This document shows positions 9,500 through 21,967 of a stretch of DNA of 64,000 nt, in pieces (positions within the stretch are counted from its first letter, which is position 1; each line of letters opens with the position of its first letter). The notes under the pieces were generated by a model, which made no database searches, was not told the DNA's origin, and was given only the letters and a program-made list of their open reading frames with translations. Source of the DNA: Castanea sativa (lineage: Eukaryota > Streptophyta > Magnoliopsida > Fagales > Fagaceae). The position numbers and the translations under genes are program-made. The DNA lies in NCBI RefSeq assembly GCF_040712315.1, contig NC_134016.1, positions 51,170,986-51,234,985 of the forward strand, given 5' to 3'.

Positions 9500-12400
9500 A
9501 GAGATGGTGAACCTGACAAAGGAGAATCTAAAGCTGGGCTTATTATGTTTTTTCCTAGTGAACAAAATGGGCCAAGTCCTAAGGTGAATGGGCTGGATAG
9601 TTGGGCCGGACCATATCCTGCCCACAAAGAAAGTTTGGTTGCTTATTATTGTTCATAACGTGGCCCCTCTTGGTTAGCCACTGCCACTGCCACTGGCATT
9701 GGATTCAAACTACAACACAGCATTTCCATGGTAAAGGCTAAAACTTTCTGGGTTCTTTTTCAATGTGTTTCAGTTAAGGTTTTATTTTATTTATTTATTT
9801 ATTCCTTGTGTTCCCTTGTGGGACTATATATGTTGTGACGGGAATATAACTTAGCTCATGTTAACTTAGCTCATTCCGTGATTATGATGTATCATAAAGT
9901 ATGTGATGGAGCTATATATGCTATTTCATGAATGAAAATGTGTACTTGATTATTATATCTTTAGAAAGTTACATTTTTTTTTTTTGTTGTTATGGCATTT
10001 TGCTTGAATGGGTTGAGGATTGTTGTTATGGGTATGTAATTAGAGACTTTGAATTGTGTGACCGATCTATAATAAATTTTTTTAATGGGACTGATCTATA
10101 AAATTAGTTTATGATATTGTTTCGAATACAATGTTCGTGAAAATGCCTGTCTAAAACAAGTATTGTATAATGGGCCAGTGTTTATTCAGTTTTCTGTTTC
10201 AGTGGCCTCATATGTTAAATCTGCTAATCCATAATTGAAATTTTATTTTGCTAATTTCCTCATAAAGCATGGTTACTCTTGTATGGTTTAGCATTGAAAA
10301 AGTAGCTAGAAATTAATGGTTTTGACTGAATGCTTCTCAAATCAACTCAGAGCATTCAGCTTTTGGTTTTAATCTCTGGGTACTGATCACCATACAAAAA
10401 CTTGAGTTGAAGTTAACTGATGGATGCAACTATGGGCAGTGGAGATATATATAAATATATACACACACACACTAGAAAGCCTTTGTTGTGGGTTTGCTGA
10501 GAGGCAATTTAAGGTGGTTCTATTTTAAATTTGTGTTAAATTTCTTAGAGCCTAGTGGGTGGAATATTTTTGTAGCTTTTATAAGTTTGCAATAATGCAT
10601 TTGTTTTGGTAATGTCTCTGTTAGGGTGATTCTTATTGTAATCATTTTATAATTATCTGTCATGATAGAGGTTTTACAAAGATGATTCTTATTGTACACA
10701 TGGAAACAATGATGATGTTTCCCTTAGGCTGCCCATGAACAATGATGTTTTAATTTGTTTGGTTTGTGTTGGTAAATATTGCCTTAAGAACCTCTTCCAA
10801 CTCTTGCTAGTGACAATTTTCCACATTGTAAGTTATACATATTTCTCATTGTTGATGTCAATCCCATCTATCGCTTTGATTGCAGTTTCGATACTTCGCT
10901 GATTTGGAATCACTAAATTTAGGATCATTTGGAGTTGGTTACTGAATTTGAGGATATTTAGAGGATACCAGACATGAACGAAAATAGAGTGAAGGCACTT
11001 CTAGAACAGCAAAATGCTGAACAAAAATTTATTAGTATTAATGACTATAGTGGTGCCAGGTTTAACTTACTCAAGGCACGGCAGCTTTTTCCTGCAATTG
11101 ATAACATCAGCTCAATGATGACTGTCTGCGACATGCTATCTGCTTCCAATATGACGGTTCCTGGTTATGGAATTGATTACTACTGGGTTCTTCAGCTTAC
11201 ACCTTATTCTACAATGGATGCTGTTAAATCTCGTTACCAATGGCTCCTCACATTGTTTCAACCTATCAAGAAAACATTTCCTGGCACTGAATTGGCTCTG
11301 AAACTTGTAGCAGATGCATTCTCCATTCTATTCTGACCATGAGAAACGTTCTGCATATGATTTGAAAAGAAAAGCTTTTTGGGGGGATGATCAATCTTTT
11401 AATAAAAGAGAATTATCCTGTCAAAATATAGCAAGTACGGAAGCCATGATCAATGCTCAAAACTCTTCTGTGTGTCAGAGTGGATTTTCAAGCTAAAGTT
11501 TGGGTGGCAGCTGTAGAAAAACTATGATATTTTCAGAAGACATTGGAACTTTGGGATTCAAACTTCAAAATTCTCTTGATGTTGAGCAGCAACATGATAG
11601 AATTATTTGTCAACAATCATCCAGTAAAGTTTCTGAGGATTTGAATTGTAGATGGAACATTAGAGGGGACGCAGATTTGTCTATAGACAATATAAATTTG
11701 TCAACATCACAGCCCATCAGTTTGGAGGAGAATTTGTCTTGTTCTTCAAAACCTTTGGCACAGAAAAGGCCTTGTCAGGACTAGTCCTTTGGGAATGATA
11801 GAAAAGCTGAGCATTTCAAGGTAGGTCAGATCTGGGGTGCTCAATATAGAGCAAATCTACCTCATACTTTTCGGTATGCTCGAGTTGCTTGCAAATCAGC
11901 ACGATCAGTTCTTGTTACATGGTTAAAACCAATCCCTATTAGTGCTGGTGAGAGAAGATCGTGTGATGCTGGCTTACCTGTTGCTTGTGGGTCATTTGAT
12001 TTGAATCCAGAGATGAATGATGGAGAGAGCTGGCCAATGGTCTCATCCTACAAATGCTCATGGATTCGTGGCGTCACGGATGAACAATTTGAAATTTTCC
12101 CCAAATGAAGTGAGATTTGGGCACTGTATAAGGATTGGAATCTTCCTGAATGGGCCCATGATCATAGTTTTGTAAAAGAATGTAAATTTGAGCTAGTTGA
12201 AATTCTCTCAGATTTTTCAAAATATTTGGGTGCAGATGGTGCATGTTTGGTGAAAGCAGATGGCTTTAAAAGCATCTTTGAGAGACAAAAAATTGGAGGG
12301 AGTCCTGTCACTTTCCATATCTCCCCAGATAATCTGTATATATTCTCTCAAAATATCCCGGCATATAGGTTTAAAGGTGGAGAAATTGATAAAGTTGTTG

Positions 12401-13570
12401 ATGGGATGTTTGAGCTTGATCAGTTGGCCTTGCCTGATAGTATGTTTCAGGAGATTAATGACTCCCAAAAGGCACCAAAGAATGGGAATGCTAGTAGTTT
12501 TCCTAGCTCTATTCCATTGGGAGGACTTCCTTCCCCAAAATCATCTCCACAAGACAAACTTTTGAAGGCTAGTTGGTCATTAAATGATTTTGCCACAGGT
12601 CAGGTATGGGCTGTGAACAGTGGAAAGGATTTTTTGCCACGGCAGTACACCAGAGTAGATGATATAATTTCTGAGAGCCAAGTATGTGTGACTTTCCTAG
12701 AACCTCTACCCATTCTTGACCATGAGATTGACTGGAAGAGAGAAAACCTGCCCATAGTTTGTGGGAAATTTAAGGTTAGTGGAGCTAGTGTCAACCTTGA
12801 AATGTCACAGTTCTCCTATAATGTTAACTGCCAAAAAAGTACTGTTGAGCCAATCTACAAAATTTACCTGCTAAAAGGTGAGATTTGGGCTGTGTACAAG
12901 AACTAAAATAGCAAATGGAAGCGTTCTGATTATGAACATTACCAATGTCAGGTTGTTGAAATTCTGTCGGACTTGCACGAAAGGGATGAGATAACAGTTG
13001 CCAGGCTGGAGGAGGTGAAGGGTTGCTTGACTTTCTTCAATAGGCTACAAATTGATGGGTTTGATGTCACTCATTCAGTTTCCCAATCAAAGATGCTTGG
13101 TTTCTCTCATCGAATTCTTGCTTTCAGAGTGCCTGGAATTGGGAGATATGACATTCCAGAAAGCTCTTGGCACTTGGAACCAAATGCCTTACCTCCCAAA
13201 CGAAGAATATGATTCCAAGACTCATGGTGTTGCATTCTCTACCTGTTGTGTTCAATTCAGTGTAGTCTCTGTTGATAAAGGATTAAACTAGAAACAGTTT
13301 CACTCATTAAAGAATGTGGTACATATTTTTATTTTGAAACAGGTTATTCTAAGTGGGCAGATTTCCTTGTGATGTATAGAACTATGAATTATAAACCAAT
13401 ACAAATGTCAGGACAACATGAATGCCAAAGAGATGTGTTTCAAGGCTTTGCTTATGCACTCAACCTATGAATAATTCTTAATTTCTATTACAACCAAATC
13501 CCATATGACACTTGTTAGGTTTCCAAATTCCAAGCTCCTCCAGCACATATGCAACCCTGATCATAACTTT
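9500..13570. repeat. Tandem duplication containing DnaJ/DUF3444, copy A
   Basis: Homologous to 14650-18450 in the same orientation. Shared blocks include the upstream stretch 'ggagaatctaaagctggg' / 'ggaaaatctgaagctggg' with (CCACTG)n repeats, a 5' leader containing an intron-like acceptor (tttgattgcag), the whole coding region and the 3' flank ('tgtcaggacaacatgaatgcc'). Confidence 0.85.
10974..13212 (+). pseudogene. DnaJ/DUF3444 protein, broken copy A
   Basis: Plant DUF3444 J-protein family. Starts MNENRVKALLEQQNAEQKF at 10974 and matches copy B (15780-18066). Order of parts: helical N-terminal segment, J-domain-like region (VPGYGIDYYWVLQLTP... to HEKRSAYDLKRK), linker, a first DUF3444 block (VGQIWGAQYRANLPH onward, about 11820-12190), a second (FATGQVWAVNSGKDFLP onward, about 12585-12905) and a tail to about 13212. 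The HPD tripeptide needed to stimulate Hsp70 is absent (LFQPIKKTFPG). Breaks: one-base insertion near 11325-11335 relative to copy B; TAA at 11494-11496 where B has CAA; TAG at 11782-11784; TGA at 12106-12108 where B has AGA; TAA at 12904-12906; TGA at 13210-13212 where B has CGA. A pseudogene with several independent lesions. The tail after 12906 stays in frame and conserved. Confidence 0.85.
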
Positions 13571-14650
13571 GTGGAAGTTAAATGAGTATAAGAGGCATGA
13601 AAACTTGAACAGATACACACTGTAATGGAATGCTCATTTGGGATTATTGCATGTATGTGTGTGTGTATATATATATTTATTTATTTTTACACAAGTATTT
13701 GCCCACTAACCCACTCAGTCCCAACCAATTGACCAAGCCGAATTGGAGTTATAAAATGCTTTGAAATTGTTATACCTTTTTTTTTTTTTTTTACAAGATA
13801 GAAAATCTACTTTAGCTTAATCTAAGTGTATATGTATGTAAAGCTTCCTCTTAGAGACTTGAACTCCCGACCTTTATCTCCCACATCTTACAAGCACTTG
13901 TTACCCCCTTTTAATAACCAAATTGTTTTTTTTTTTTGATACATTTAATAACCTAATTGTTAAGGAATTATAAAAGAGGAAATAAAGTGTTTTGAATTTT
14001 TATAATTAAATCTAATTAATTTAATTAATGGTCAAATGTTTTATTGTTAGAGCATTTGCATCCGCAACTTCCATCTTATTCTATTTTACCATTTCAAAAA
14101 GTTACTTTATCAATTATATCATACAATTTTACAACACAAACCAACATCCGAACTTTTATTTTCCTATTCTACTCATTAAAATAATATATATATTACCTAC
14201 TAAAATAAAATAATATATGATTTTTGTGCTGCTGCTATAGTACTACAATGATCTTTGGAATTAAAATATATTATAATTTTTATAATTGTGCTATATTGTC
14301 ATCCTATATTTAGGATGCCACAGTAGCACAATTGCAAAAAAATTTGCAATTCTTAGATTTTACAAGTCCGTCTGTTGGGCTAAATTTCCCCCACATTTCC
14401 CATTTACAATTGCCAATGAGAATGCTCTTATAGTTAGTCTGTGGTTAGTTAGTTGGCAATGGCATTGCTATCAATTCATTAATTTAGAAAATTCCAAACA
14501 ACTGGCAAACTTTGTAGCTTAATAAAGAAACCTCGAATTAACTTTTCTTTCATTAAAACAAGAGAGAGAGAAGGAAAAAAAAAAAAAAAAAAAGAGAGAG
14601 AAGGTTTTTGCAGAAATATCTCCAAAATTTTCACAATCGACGTAACAAGT
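13570..14650. other. Intergenic between the two DnaJ/DUF3444 copies
   Basis: AT-rich spacer with a TG/TA microsatellite near 13655-13675, poly-T runs at about 13778 and 13927, and a purine-rich stretch at 14562-14604. No gene seen. Confidence 0.6.
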
Positions 14651-14996
14651 TAAGAACCAAAGCTACCCAGGGAAAATCTGAAGCTGGGTTTATTTTGTTT
14701 TTCCTAGTGAACAAAATGGGCCAATTCTTGAGGCGTATGGGCTTGATTAGTCAGTTGGGCTGGACCATATCGTCCTACCCCACAAAGAAAGTTTGGTTGC
14801 TTTTTGTTATGGTCCACTGCCATTGCCACTGCCACTGCCACTGCCACTGGGTACAATTCAATACAAGTGTACAACAACACCATTTCCATTGTTCAAGACT
14901 GAAGGCTATGCAGCTCTATTCTGCCAACTGGGAATTGTTTACTTCAACACTCACTGTAACCTTACCTTGAGAGTTGAAAGATAAAAGGAAGAAGAG

Positions 14997-15691
14997 GTAA
15001 GGTTAGGTTCTCTTCTTTTATTTCTATTTTGAATTGCAACAGACATTGGTCTTTTATCTTGGAGGAAAAACTTTCTGGGTTCTTTTTCATTGTGTTTCAG
15101 TTAAGGTCTTTGTTCTTTATTTATTTATTTCTTGTGTTCCCTTTTGGTTGGTGGGAGAATGGTGGTAAATTTTTGGGTCCTTTTTCATTGCATTTCAGTT
15201 TAAGGACCTTTGTGTTGAAGTTGGTCTTACTAGAAAGCCTTTTATTGTGGGGTTTCTGATAGGCAATTTTGGGTGGTTTTAAATTTTAAATTTTGCGTTG
15301 AATTTCTTACAGTCTTGTGGGGTTGGAATTTTTTGTATGGTTTTGTAAGCTTGCAATAATTCTTTTTTTTTGGTAATGCCTCTGTTAGGGTGTTTCTCCA
15401 CAAGCAGGTAATTGTATTGCTGGACCCAAATTAAGATTTGAGTAATCATTTTAAAAATTATCAGTCATGATATAGAGGTTTTGCAAAGGTGATTCTTATC
15501 ATACACATGGAAACGATGATGATGTTTCCCATAGGCTGCCCAAAAACAATGATGTTTAAATTTGTTTGCTTTATGTTGGTAAATATTCCTTAAGAACCTC
15601 TTCCAATTCTTGTGAGTGACAATTTTCCACAATTCAAGTTACACATTTTCCTCATTGTTGATGCCAATCCTGCCTATCACTTTGATTGCAG
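14997..15691 (+). other. Possible 5' UTR intron of DnaJ/DUF3444 copy B
   Basis: A donor-like AG|GTAAGG at 14997 and an acceptor-like tttgattgcag ending at 15691 bracket a T-rich stretch just before the coding region. The acceptor is conserved in copy A (ending 10885). 5' UTR introns are common in this family. Inference only. Confidence 0.3.
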
Positions 15692-15779
15692 TTTTGATAC
15701 TCCGCTCATTTGGAATCACTAAATTTGGGATCATTTGGATTTGAATACTGAATTTGACAATATTTAGAGGATGCTAGAC

Positions 15780-18066
15780 ATTAATCAAAATAAGAAGAAG
15801 GCTATTCTAGAATAGCGAGATGCTGAACGAAAATTCTTAGCAATGACTATACTGGTGCCAGGGATAACTTACTCATGGCACAAAAGCTTTTTCCAGCAAT
15901 TGATAACATTGGCGCAATGTTGGCTGTCTGTGACATTCTATCTGCGTCCAATATCCAGTTTCCTGGTTATGGAATTGATTACTACTGGGCTCTTCAGCTT
16001 ACACCTTCGTCTACATTTCATGCTGTTAAATCTTGTTACCAAAGTCTCCACACATTGTTAAAACCTACCAAGACAAAGTTTCCTGGCACTGAATTGGCTC
16101 TGAAACTTGTGGAGGATGCATTCTCCATGCTATCTAACTATGAGAAACATTCTGCGTATGATTTGAAAAGGAATGCATATAGGGAGGATTATGAATCTTT
16201 TAATATAAGAGCATTATCCTATCAAAATGTAGCAAGTAAGGAAACAATAAGTACTGCTAACAACTCTTCTGTGTGTGAGAGGGGTTTTTCAAGCCAAAGT
16301 TTGGGTGGAAGTTGTAGAACAACTACGATATTTTCAGAAGACATTGGAACTTTGAGATTCAAACTCCAAAATTCTCTTGATGTTAAGTGGCAATGTGATA
16401 AAATTATTTGTCAGCAACCATCCAATAAGGTTTCTGAGGATTTGAATTCTAGAGGCAACATTAGAGCAGACACATATTTTTCTATAGGCCGAATAAATAT
16501 GCCAACATCAAAGCCAATCAGTTTGGAGGAGGATTTTTCTTGTTCTTCAAAATCTTTGGCACAGAAAAGGCCTTGTCAGGACTACTATACATTTGAGAAT
16601 GAGAGAAAACCTGAGCATTTCAGGGCAGGTCAGATCTGGGGTGCTCAATATAGAGCAAATCTCCCTCATAATTTAAGGTATGCTCAAGTTGCTTGCAACT
16701 CAGCACGATCAGTTCTTGTTACATGGTTAAAGCCAATCCCTATTAGTGATGGTGAGAGACGATGGTGTGATGTTGGCTTACCTGTTGCTTGTGGGTCATT
16801 TGATTTGAATCCAGAGATGAATGATGGGGAAAACTGGCCAATGGTCTCATCCCACAAATGCTCATGGATTCATGGTGTCACAGATGAACAATTTGAAATT
16901 TACCCCAGAAGAGGTGAGATTTGGGCACTGTATAAGGATTGGAACCTTCATGAACGGGCCCATAATCCTAGTTTTGTTAAAGATTGTAAATTTGAGTTGT
17001 TGAAATTCTCACAGATTTTTCAAAATATTTAGGTGCAGATGGTGCATGTTTGGCGCAAGTAGATGGTTTTAGAAGCATCTTTGAGAGACAAAAAATTGGA
17101 GGGAGTCCTGTCACTTTCCATATCTCCCCGGATAATTTGTATATATTCTCTCATAATGTCCCAGCATATAGGTTTAAGGGTGGAGAAATTGATAAAGTTG
17201 TTGATGGGATGTTTGAGCTTGATCAATTTGCCCTGCCTGATATTATGTGTCTGGAGATTGACTCCCAAAAGGCACCAAAGAATAGGAATGCTAGTAGTTT
17301 TTCTCCATCTATTCCATTGGGAGGACTTCCTTCCTTGAAGTCATCTCCAGAAGACAAACTTTTGAAACCCAGTTGGTCATCAAATGATTTTGCCACGGGT
17401 CAGGAATGGGCTGTATACAGTGGAAAAGATTTTTTGCCACGGCAATACACCAGAATAGATGATATAATTTCTGAGAGCCAAGTATGTGTGACTTTCCTAG
17501 AACCTCTACCCATTCTTGACCATGAGACTGACTGGAAGAAAGAAGACATACCCATTGTTTGTGGGAAATTTAAGGTTAGTGGAACTAGTGCCAACCTTGA
17601 AATGTCCCAGTTTTCCTATTTAGTTTACAGTGTTAAAAGCAATGATGAGCCATTCTACAGAATTTACCCAGTAAAAGGTGAGATTTGGGCTATGTATAAG
17701 AACTAGAATGGCAAATGGAAGCGTTTTGATTATGAAAATTGCCAATGCCAGGTTGTCCAAATTCTATCGGACTTACACGAAAGGGAAGAGATATCAATTG
17801 CTAGGTTGAAGGAGGTGAAGGGTTGCCTGACTTTCTTCCACTGAAAACAGTTTGATGGGTTTGATCTGACGCATGCAGTTTCCCAATCAACAATGCTTGG
17901 TTTCTCTCATCGCATTCCTGCTTTTAGAGTGCCTGGAATTGGGAGATATGGCATTCCAGAAAGCTCTTGGCACTTGGAACCAATTGCTTTACCTCCCAAG
18001 CAAAGAGTACGATTCCAAGAGAAACCTCATGGGATTGCACCGTATAATGCTGAATATGGTGTCTAA
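15780..18066 (+). pseudogene. DnaJ/DUF3444 protein, broken copy B
   Basis: Homologue of copy A. The ancestral start is lost (ATT at 15780 where A has ATG), a TAG and a frame slip follow before 15850, and the longest frame starts at an internal Met (15875) and runs 385 codons to 17034. In that frame: J-domain-like region about residues 34-98 with KPT (63-65) where HPD should be, then a linker and a first DUF3444 block (about 246-380). A one-base deletion near 16998-17001 relative to copy A shifts the frame; the rest lies in the next open stretch (17032-17706), which holds the second DUF3444 block. TAG at 17704-17706 stands at the same codon as TAA 12904 in copy A. A further TGA lies at 17842-17844, and conserved frame continues to TAA at 18064-18066. 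Probably non-functional; the 385-residue part could be expressed but this is unproven. Confidence 0.82.
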
Positions 18067-18449
18067 ACATGTTATGAGCGTTCTCTATCTAACAGTTTAG
18101 TGTAGTCTCTGTTGATAAAGGATTAAACTAGAAACAGTGTCACTCAGTAAAGAATGTAGTACATATTTTATTTTGAAAGAGTCATTCTAGATGGACAGAT
18201 TTTTCTGCAATGTATAGAACTATGAATTATAAATATAACCCAACATAAACTGTCAGGACAACATGAATGCCAGAGAGAGGTTTTTGAAGGGTTTGCTCGT
18301 GCACTCAGCTTATGAATAAGTATTAATTTCTATTAATGCCAAAAAGATGAGGAAAAGACATTGATTTAGCACTTCACAAGTTTGGAACAACCAAATCTTA
18401 AATGACATTTGTTAAGTTTCCAAGCTCCACCAACACATATGCACCCTAG

Positions 18450-18669
18450 ATCACAACTTTGTGTTAAGTCAATTCAATTGCCATGCCATGTAATAAGGCC
18501 AAGTCTGTAGCAGCGGTTTGACAATTTTTTCGAAACTGTTGCTCACTAGTCACTTCCTTGACACTTGCTACAACATTAGGAGACTTCAAAAGAAAAATAT
18601 AATTTATTTCCTCTAAACAAGAAAAAAAAAGTTCAGCTGATGATGTGATCAATTGAGTCTTGCAGAAGC

Positions 18670-18716
<47 letters not shown>

Positions 18717-19133
18717 ATTTTGCTAATGTGTGCCTTTAGGGCACACAATAATTAATCATTTTTAGAAATATTTTCTCGAGAATTGAAAAAGTATTGACAG
18801 CTTTTTTAATTCTCGTAGGCATGCTCTATGTTTGAGACAGGTACAACACCTAAATGAAGTGTTTGTACTTCACAAGTGCACACACATAGGCTACTTAAAA
18901 AAATGAAACTAGAAATAGAAATAAAGTCCAGTCGCATGATATGTAATTATAAAATTCTGTAACATTGCCACTGTTCTGTTGAGAATTGAGATAAGATAAC
19001 AGTAGTGATTTTGTCCAAACTTTATAATCGAGGGTCATTATATAACAAGTTGGTTCATTGTTTTTAATTTCTAAGGGCTCAACTGGGTCAAGTTTTGTAA
19101 TCTTCCTTTGTGTTCTTGTTCAAGATACTCTTA
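18450..19133. other. Intergenic, with (TA)n at 18684-18714
   Basis: No gene seen. It contains a poly-A plus (TA)n microsatellite at about 18671-18714 followed by 'gctaatgtgtgcctttagggcacac', a motif that recurs near 22310-22420, 25495 and 57190-57300 and so belongs to a repeat family. Confidence 0.55.
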
Positions 19134-19876
19134 GGTGGCGTTTGGTATGGGGTAATGTTTTAGAATTCCCAGGAATGTTTAAAGATTTCCATGTTTGGTT
19201 GCAAATTACGCTAGGGAATCAGATGCCAGGGGAATCCTTAAACCCCTCTCAGTAGGAATGTGGATTCCCTTTAAAACAGGTGGGAATCCAGATTCCCAAA
19301 CTTAAAAGAAATTGTATTTTTTATAAATTGACAATTTTAACCCTTTTTTCCTTATCATTTAAGCAATTAAGATAAACTATAAAACAAATTATCAATATCT
19401 TCTCTCTTGTTTTTATCTTTTCCCGCCAAAACAACATAAACAGGATAAATAACTCTGCTAATAGTTATTTTTGTATTATTCTTGTCATTTTGAAATGTTA
19501 GATCACAGTTTTAATGAATGTGTTGCTAATTGATAGTTTATATAATGTTTTTTATCTATCTATTTAGAGTAAGATATTTTTTTAAAGGACTAATTAATAG
19601 TTTATATATTTTTTTTTCATTATTTATTTAAAGGAATTTTTTTTTTTAATGGGCTTGGTACTTCACATTCAAATCTAAGGACAAAATGGGAAAAACAAAT
19701 AATTCATTTAAAATTCCTGGGAATACACCAAACATTATCATCTCACATTCCTAGGAATCTCCCAATGAAACCAAACATAGGAATAACTACATTCCTAGGA
19801 ATGTGATTCCTAGGAATCACATTCCTGGGAATCTAGATGCCAGGAGTAATGTGGATTCCCCGTACCAAACGCCACA
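19134..19876. mobile_element. PIF/Harbinger (Tourist-like) non-autonomous transposon
   Basis: Seen: left end GGTGGCGTTTGGTATGGGG (19134-19152) and right end whose inverse complement is TGTGGCGTTTGGTACGGGG (19858-19876), 17 of 19 matching, each flanked directly by TTA (19131-19133 and 19877-19879), a three-base target duplication. Sub-terminal regions carry many inverted copies of attccta/cctggaat motifs. The 743-base length and absence of a transposase frame make it a MITE. TTA duplications and GG..GTTTGG ends are known of the PIF/Harbinger superfamily. Confidence 0.8.
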
Positions 19877-19879
19877 TTA

Positions 19880-20850
19880 GAGCATTTTCATTAAGGGTGT
19901 CAAAAATACTAAATGCTATTTTTTAGCATTTTTAGCACCTCAAATCATAAAAATCCATCTTTATCAAGGGTGTCAAATTTTAAAAATTTTAGCAACTTGC
20001 TATAATGAGGTTTTATTTCTAACACCTCACTGTAGCAAGGTGCTACAATTTTTTATTATTGCTTTCTTTCCTTTTTACTTTCCTTTTCACTCTCTCTCGT
20101 GCTCTCCGTCCCTCTCTCCTTCTGGTGTCTCTCTCTCTCAAGCGAGCCCTCCATAGCTTGCCAAAACATACCGCCGCCATTATTCTCCAAACCCACATGC
20201 TCTCTCCTCGTCATCATCATCGTTGTTATCTCCATCCCCATTGTCCAATTCGAATACAGTTCCTCCACCATCCGATTACCCTCCAATCTCTGCACTATCT
20301 CTATACCCACATGCCGCCACCGATCTCGTGCTCTTCGTCCACTCCTTTTTTCCTTTTCAGTCCCTCTCTCGTGCTCTCCATCCACTCATTCTTACTCTTT
20401 CTTTCATTTTCTCTCTGCCTATCTGTTTTCGTTTCTCTTTGCATCTTGAGTTTGTGGGTCTTAGGCGTGGCCAGGATGCGATGCTGGGTTTTGCAATTTG
20501 ATATCGAGGAGTTTTAATTTCATTGGTTTTGATTGATTTTGGTGGGTTCTTGATTTTAGTGGTTGGGTTTGTGGGTTGATCAGGGTGGCTTTGGGTGCTA
20601 GGTGTGGTTTGTTGATCGGGGTGGTTTTGGGTCTTTGTTGTGATTTTGTGATTCTTTGATTTGGATGATTCTTTGATCAGGGTGGTTCTTTGATTCGATG
20701 GCTTTGGATGTGGAGTTTTTTTTTTTTTTTGTGGTTGTGGTGGTTTGGTTGGTGGCTAGTGGTGGCGATGGTGGGTGGATGTGGTGGTTGTGATATGGGT
20801 GGGTGAATATGGTGGCCGGCGGCGTTGGTTTGAGAAAGAGAGACACAGAG

Positions 20851-20881
<31 letters not shown>

Positions 20882-21002
20882 GAAGAATAAAAAATAATAA
20901 AGAAAGAATATTTAAATGAAGTGTTAAAAAAATAGAAGTTTTGATATAAGAGATGTTGTAAAGTGATGTATTATATGTTATAAAATTGGTTTTTGAGATG
21001 GT
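19880..21002. mobile_element. Non-autonomous DNA transposon, right end truncated
   Basis: The left end begins gagcattttcattaagggt directly after the Tourist-like element. The right part (20880-21002, 'gttttgatataagagatgtt') recurs at 54870-55018, where the full terminus is kept; its inverse complement starts aaagcattctcatcaaac, similar to the left end here. In this copy the last ~20 bases of the terminus are gone at 21002. The interior is CT/GT-rich low-complexity DNA that gives long but meaningless open frames on both strands. Confidence 0.55.
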
Positions 21003-21891
21003 AACGGCTAGAGATACCACTAGTGTAGACAAAAGGCAGAGCCACCGTGTGACAAAGTGTAGAAAAATATACAAAGAATAACATTTTAAGATTGTTTTGG
21101 TGGTTTCTTTTTATAAGATTTGTTGGTGTGGATCTGATTTATTGTAATGATGGATGATTCAAGAGATATTTACTTTTTCTATGAAATATAATTCCTCATT
21201 TTAAATGAGTAGTCATTGGGTGTGGGCAGTTGTATTAACGTTTTAGGAAATATGCTGTTGTGGAGCTCTTTTATTGGAGGGCATAATTGCGTAAATCTCA
21301 TGCACTGTTAAGAGACCAATTGCTAGAAATAAAGGTAATATCTCACAACTCTCCCAGGTTCGAATTAAGCACTGCTTTCAGGAATCTAATAGATGCATAG
21401 ATTTCTTAGCAAGATTGGGTCCCATATCCAAATTAATGGTTTTTGTTTATTTAGTAGTCCGCCAATGGACATTGTAGATTTTCTTAATGCTGATGCTAAT
21501 GGGTTGTACCTCAACAGACTCTGTATCGAGCCTCATTTGGCGGTTTAGTTTCTCTAATAGATTCCTCCTTTTACCACAAAAAAAAAAAAAAGGAGGGGGG
21601 GGGGGGTAATATATGTCAATTTGTTTCTCTCTATTCTTTCCGTTCTTAGACCCTCTCAAACTCTCAGTTCTTCTTTTCTATCTTTTTTATTCCCCGGCCC
21701 CAGTCCATTAATTATGCTTACAAAATTCACTATCTTTTTAAATAATTAACCTAGAGCAAAATAAAATTTGATTAAATTTGATTTTATATTTTCTGAATAA
21801 ATTATAATTAAAATAGATAAGTTGTTTTTTTATAAATTTTTTTATTTTTATTTAATATTATTTTTTATACTCCTTTTGTTTATATTGATTG

Positions 21892-21899
<8 letters not shown>

Positions 21900-21959
<60 letters not shown>
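21900..21959. repeat. (TA)n microsatellite
   Basis: About 60 bases of pure TA; the matching site in copy 2 is 56793-56835, about 43 bases. Confidence 0.95.

Positions 21960-21967
<8 letters not shown>

Larger units (their letters stand above)
14650..18450. repeat. Tandem duplication containing DnaJ/DUF3444, copy B
   Basis: Second copy of the block at 9500-13570, direct orientation. It includes a (CCACTG)n hexamer run at about 14814-14849, a leader with a plausible 5' UTR intron and the same 3' flank. Confidence 0.85.

Noticed and set aside
12217..12468. Minus-strand frames opposite the DUF3444 copies (also 12600-12794, 17029-17268, 17400-17594)
   Set aside because: Shadows of the DUF3444 coding strand, repeated because the gene is duplicated.
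20056..20517. Several overlapping long frames on both strands rich in Ser, Leu and Arg
   Set aside because: CT-rich low-complexity DNA inside a non-autonomous transposon; no protein pattern.
20598..21074. 158-codon minus-strand frame
   Set aside because: Low-complexity (Thr/Pro/Ser/Val runs) and crosses the transposon end and duplication border.
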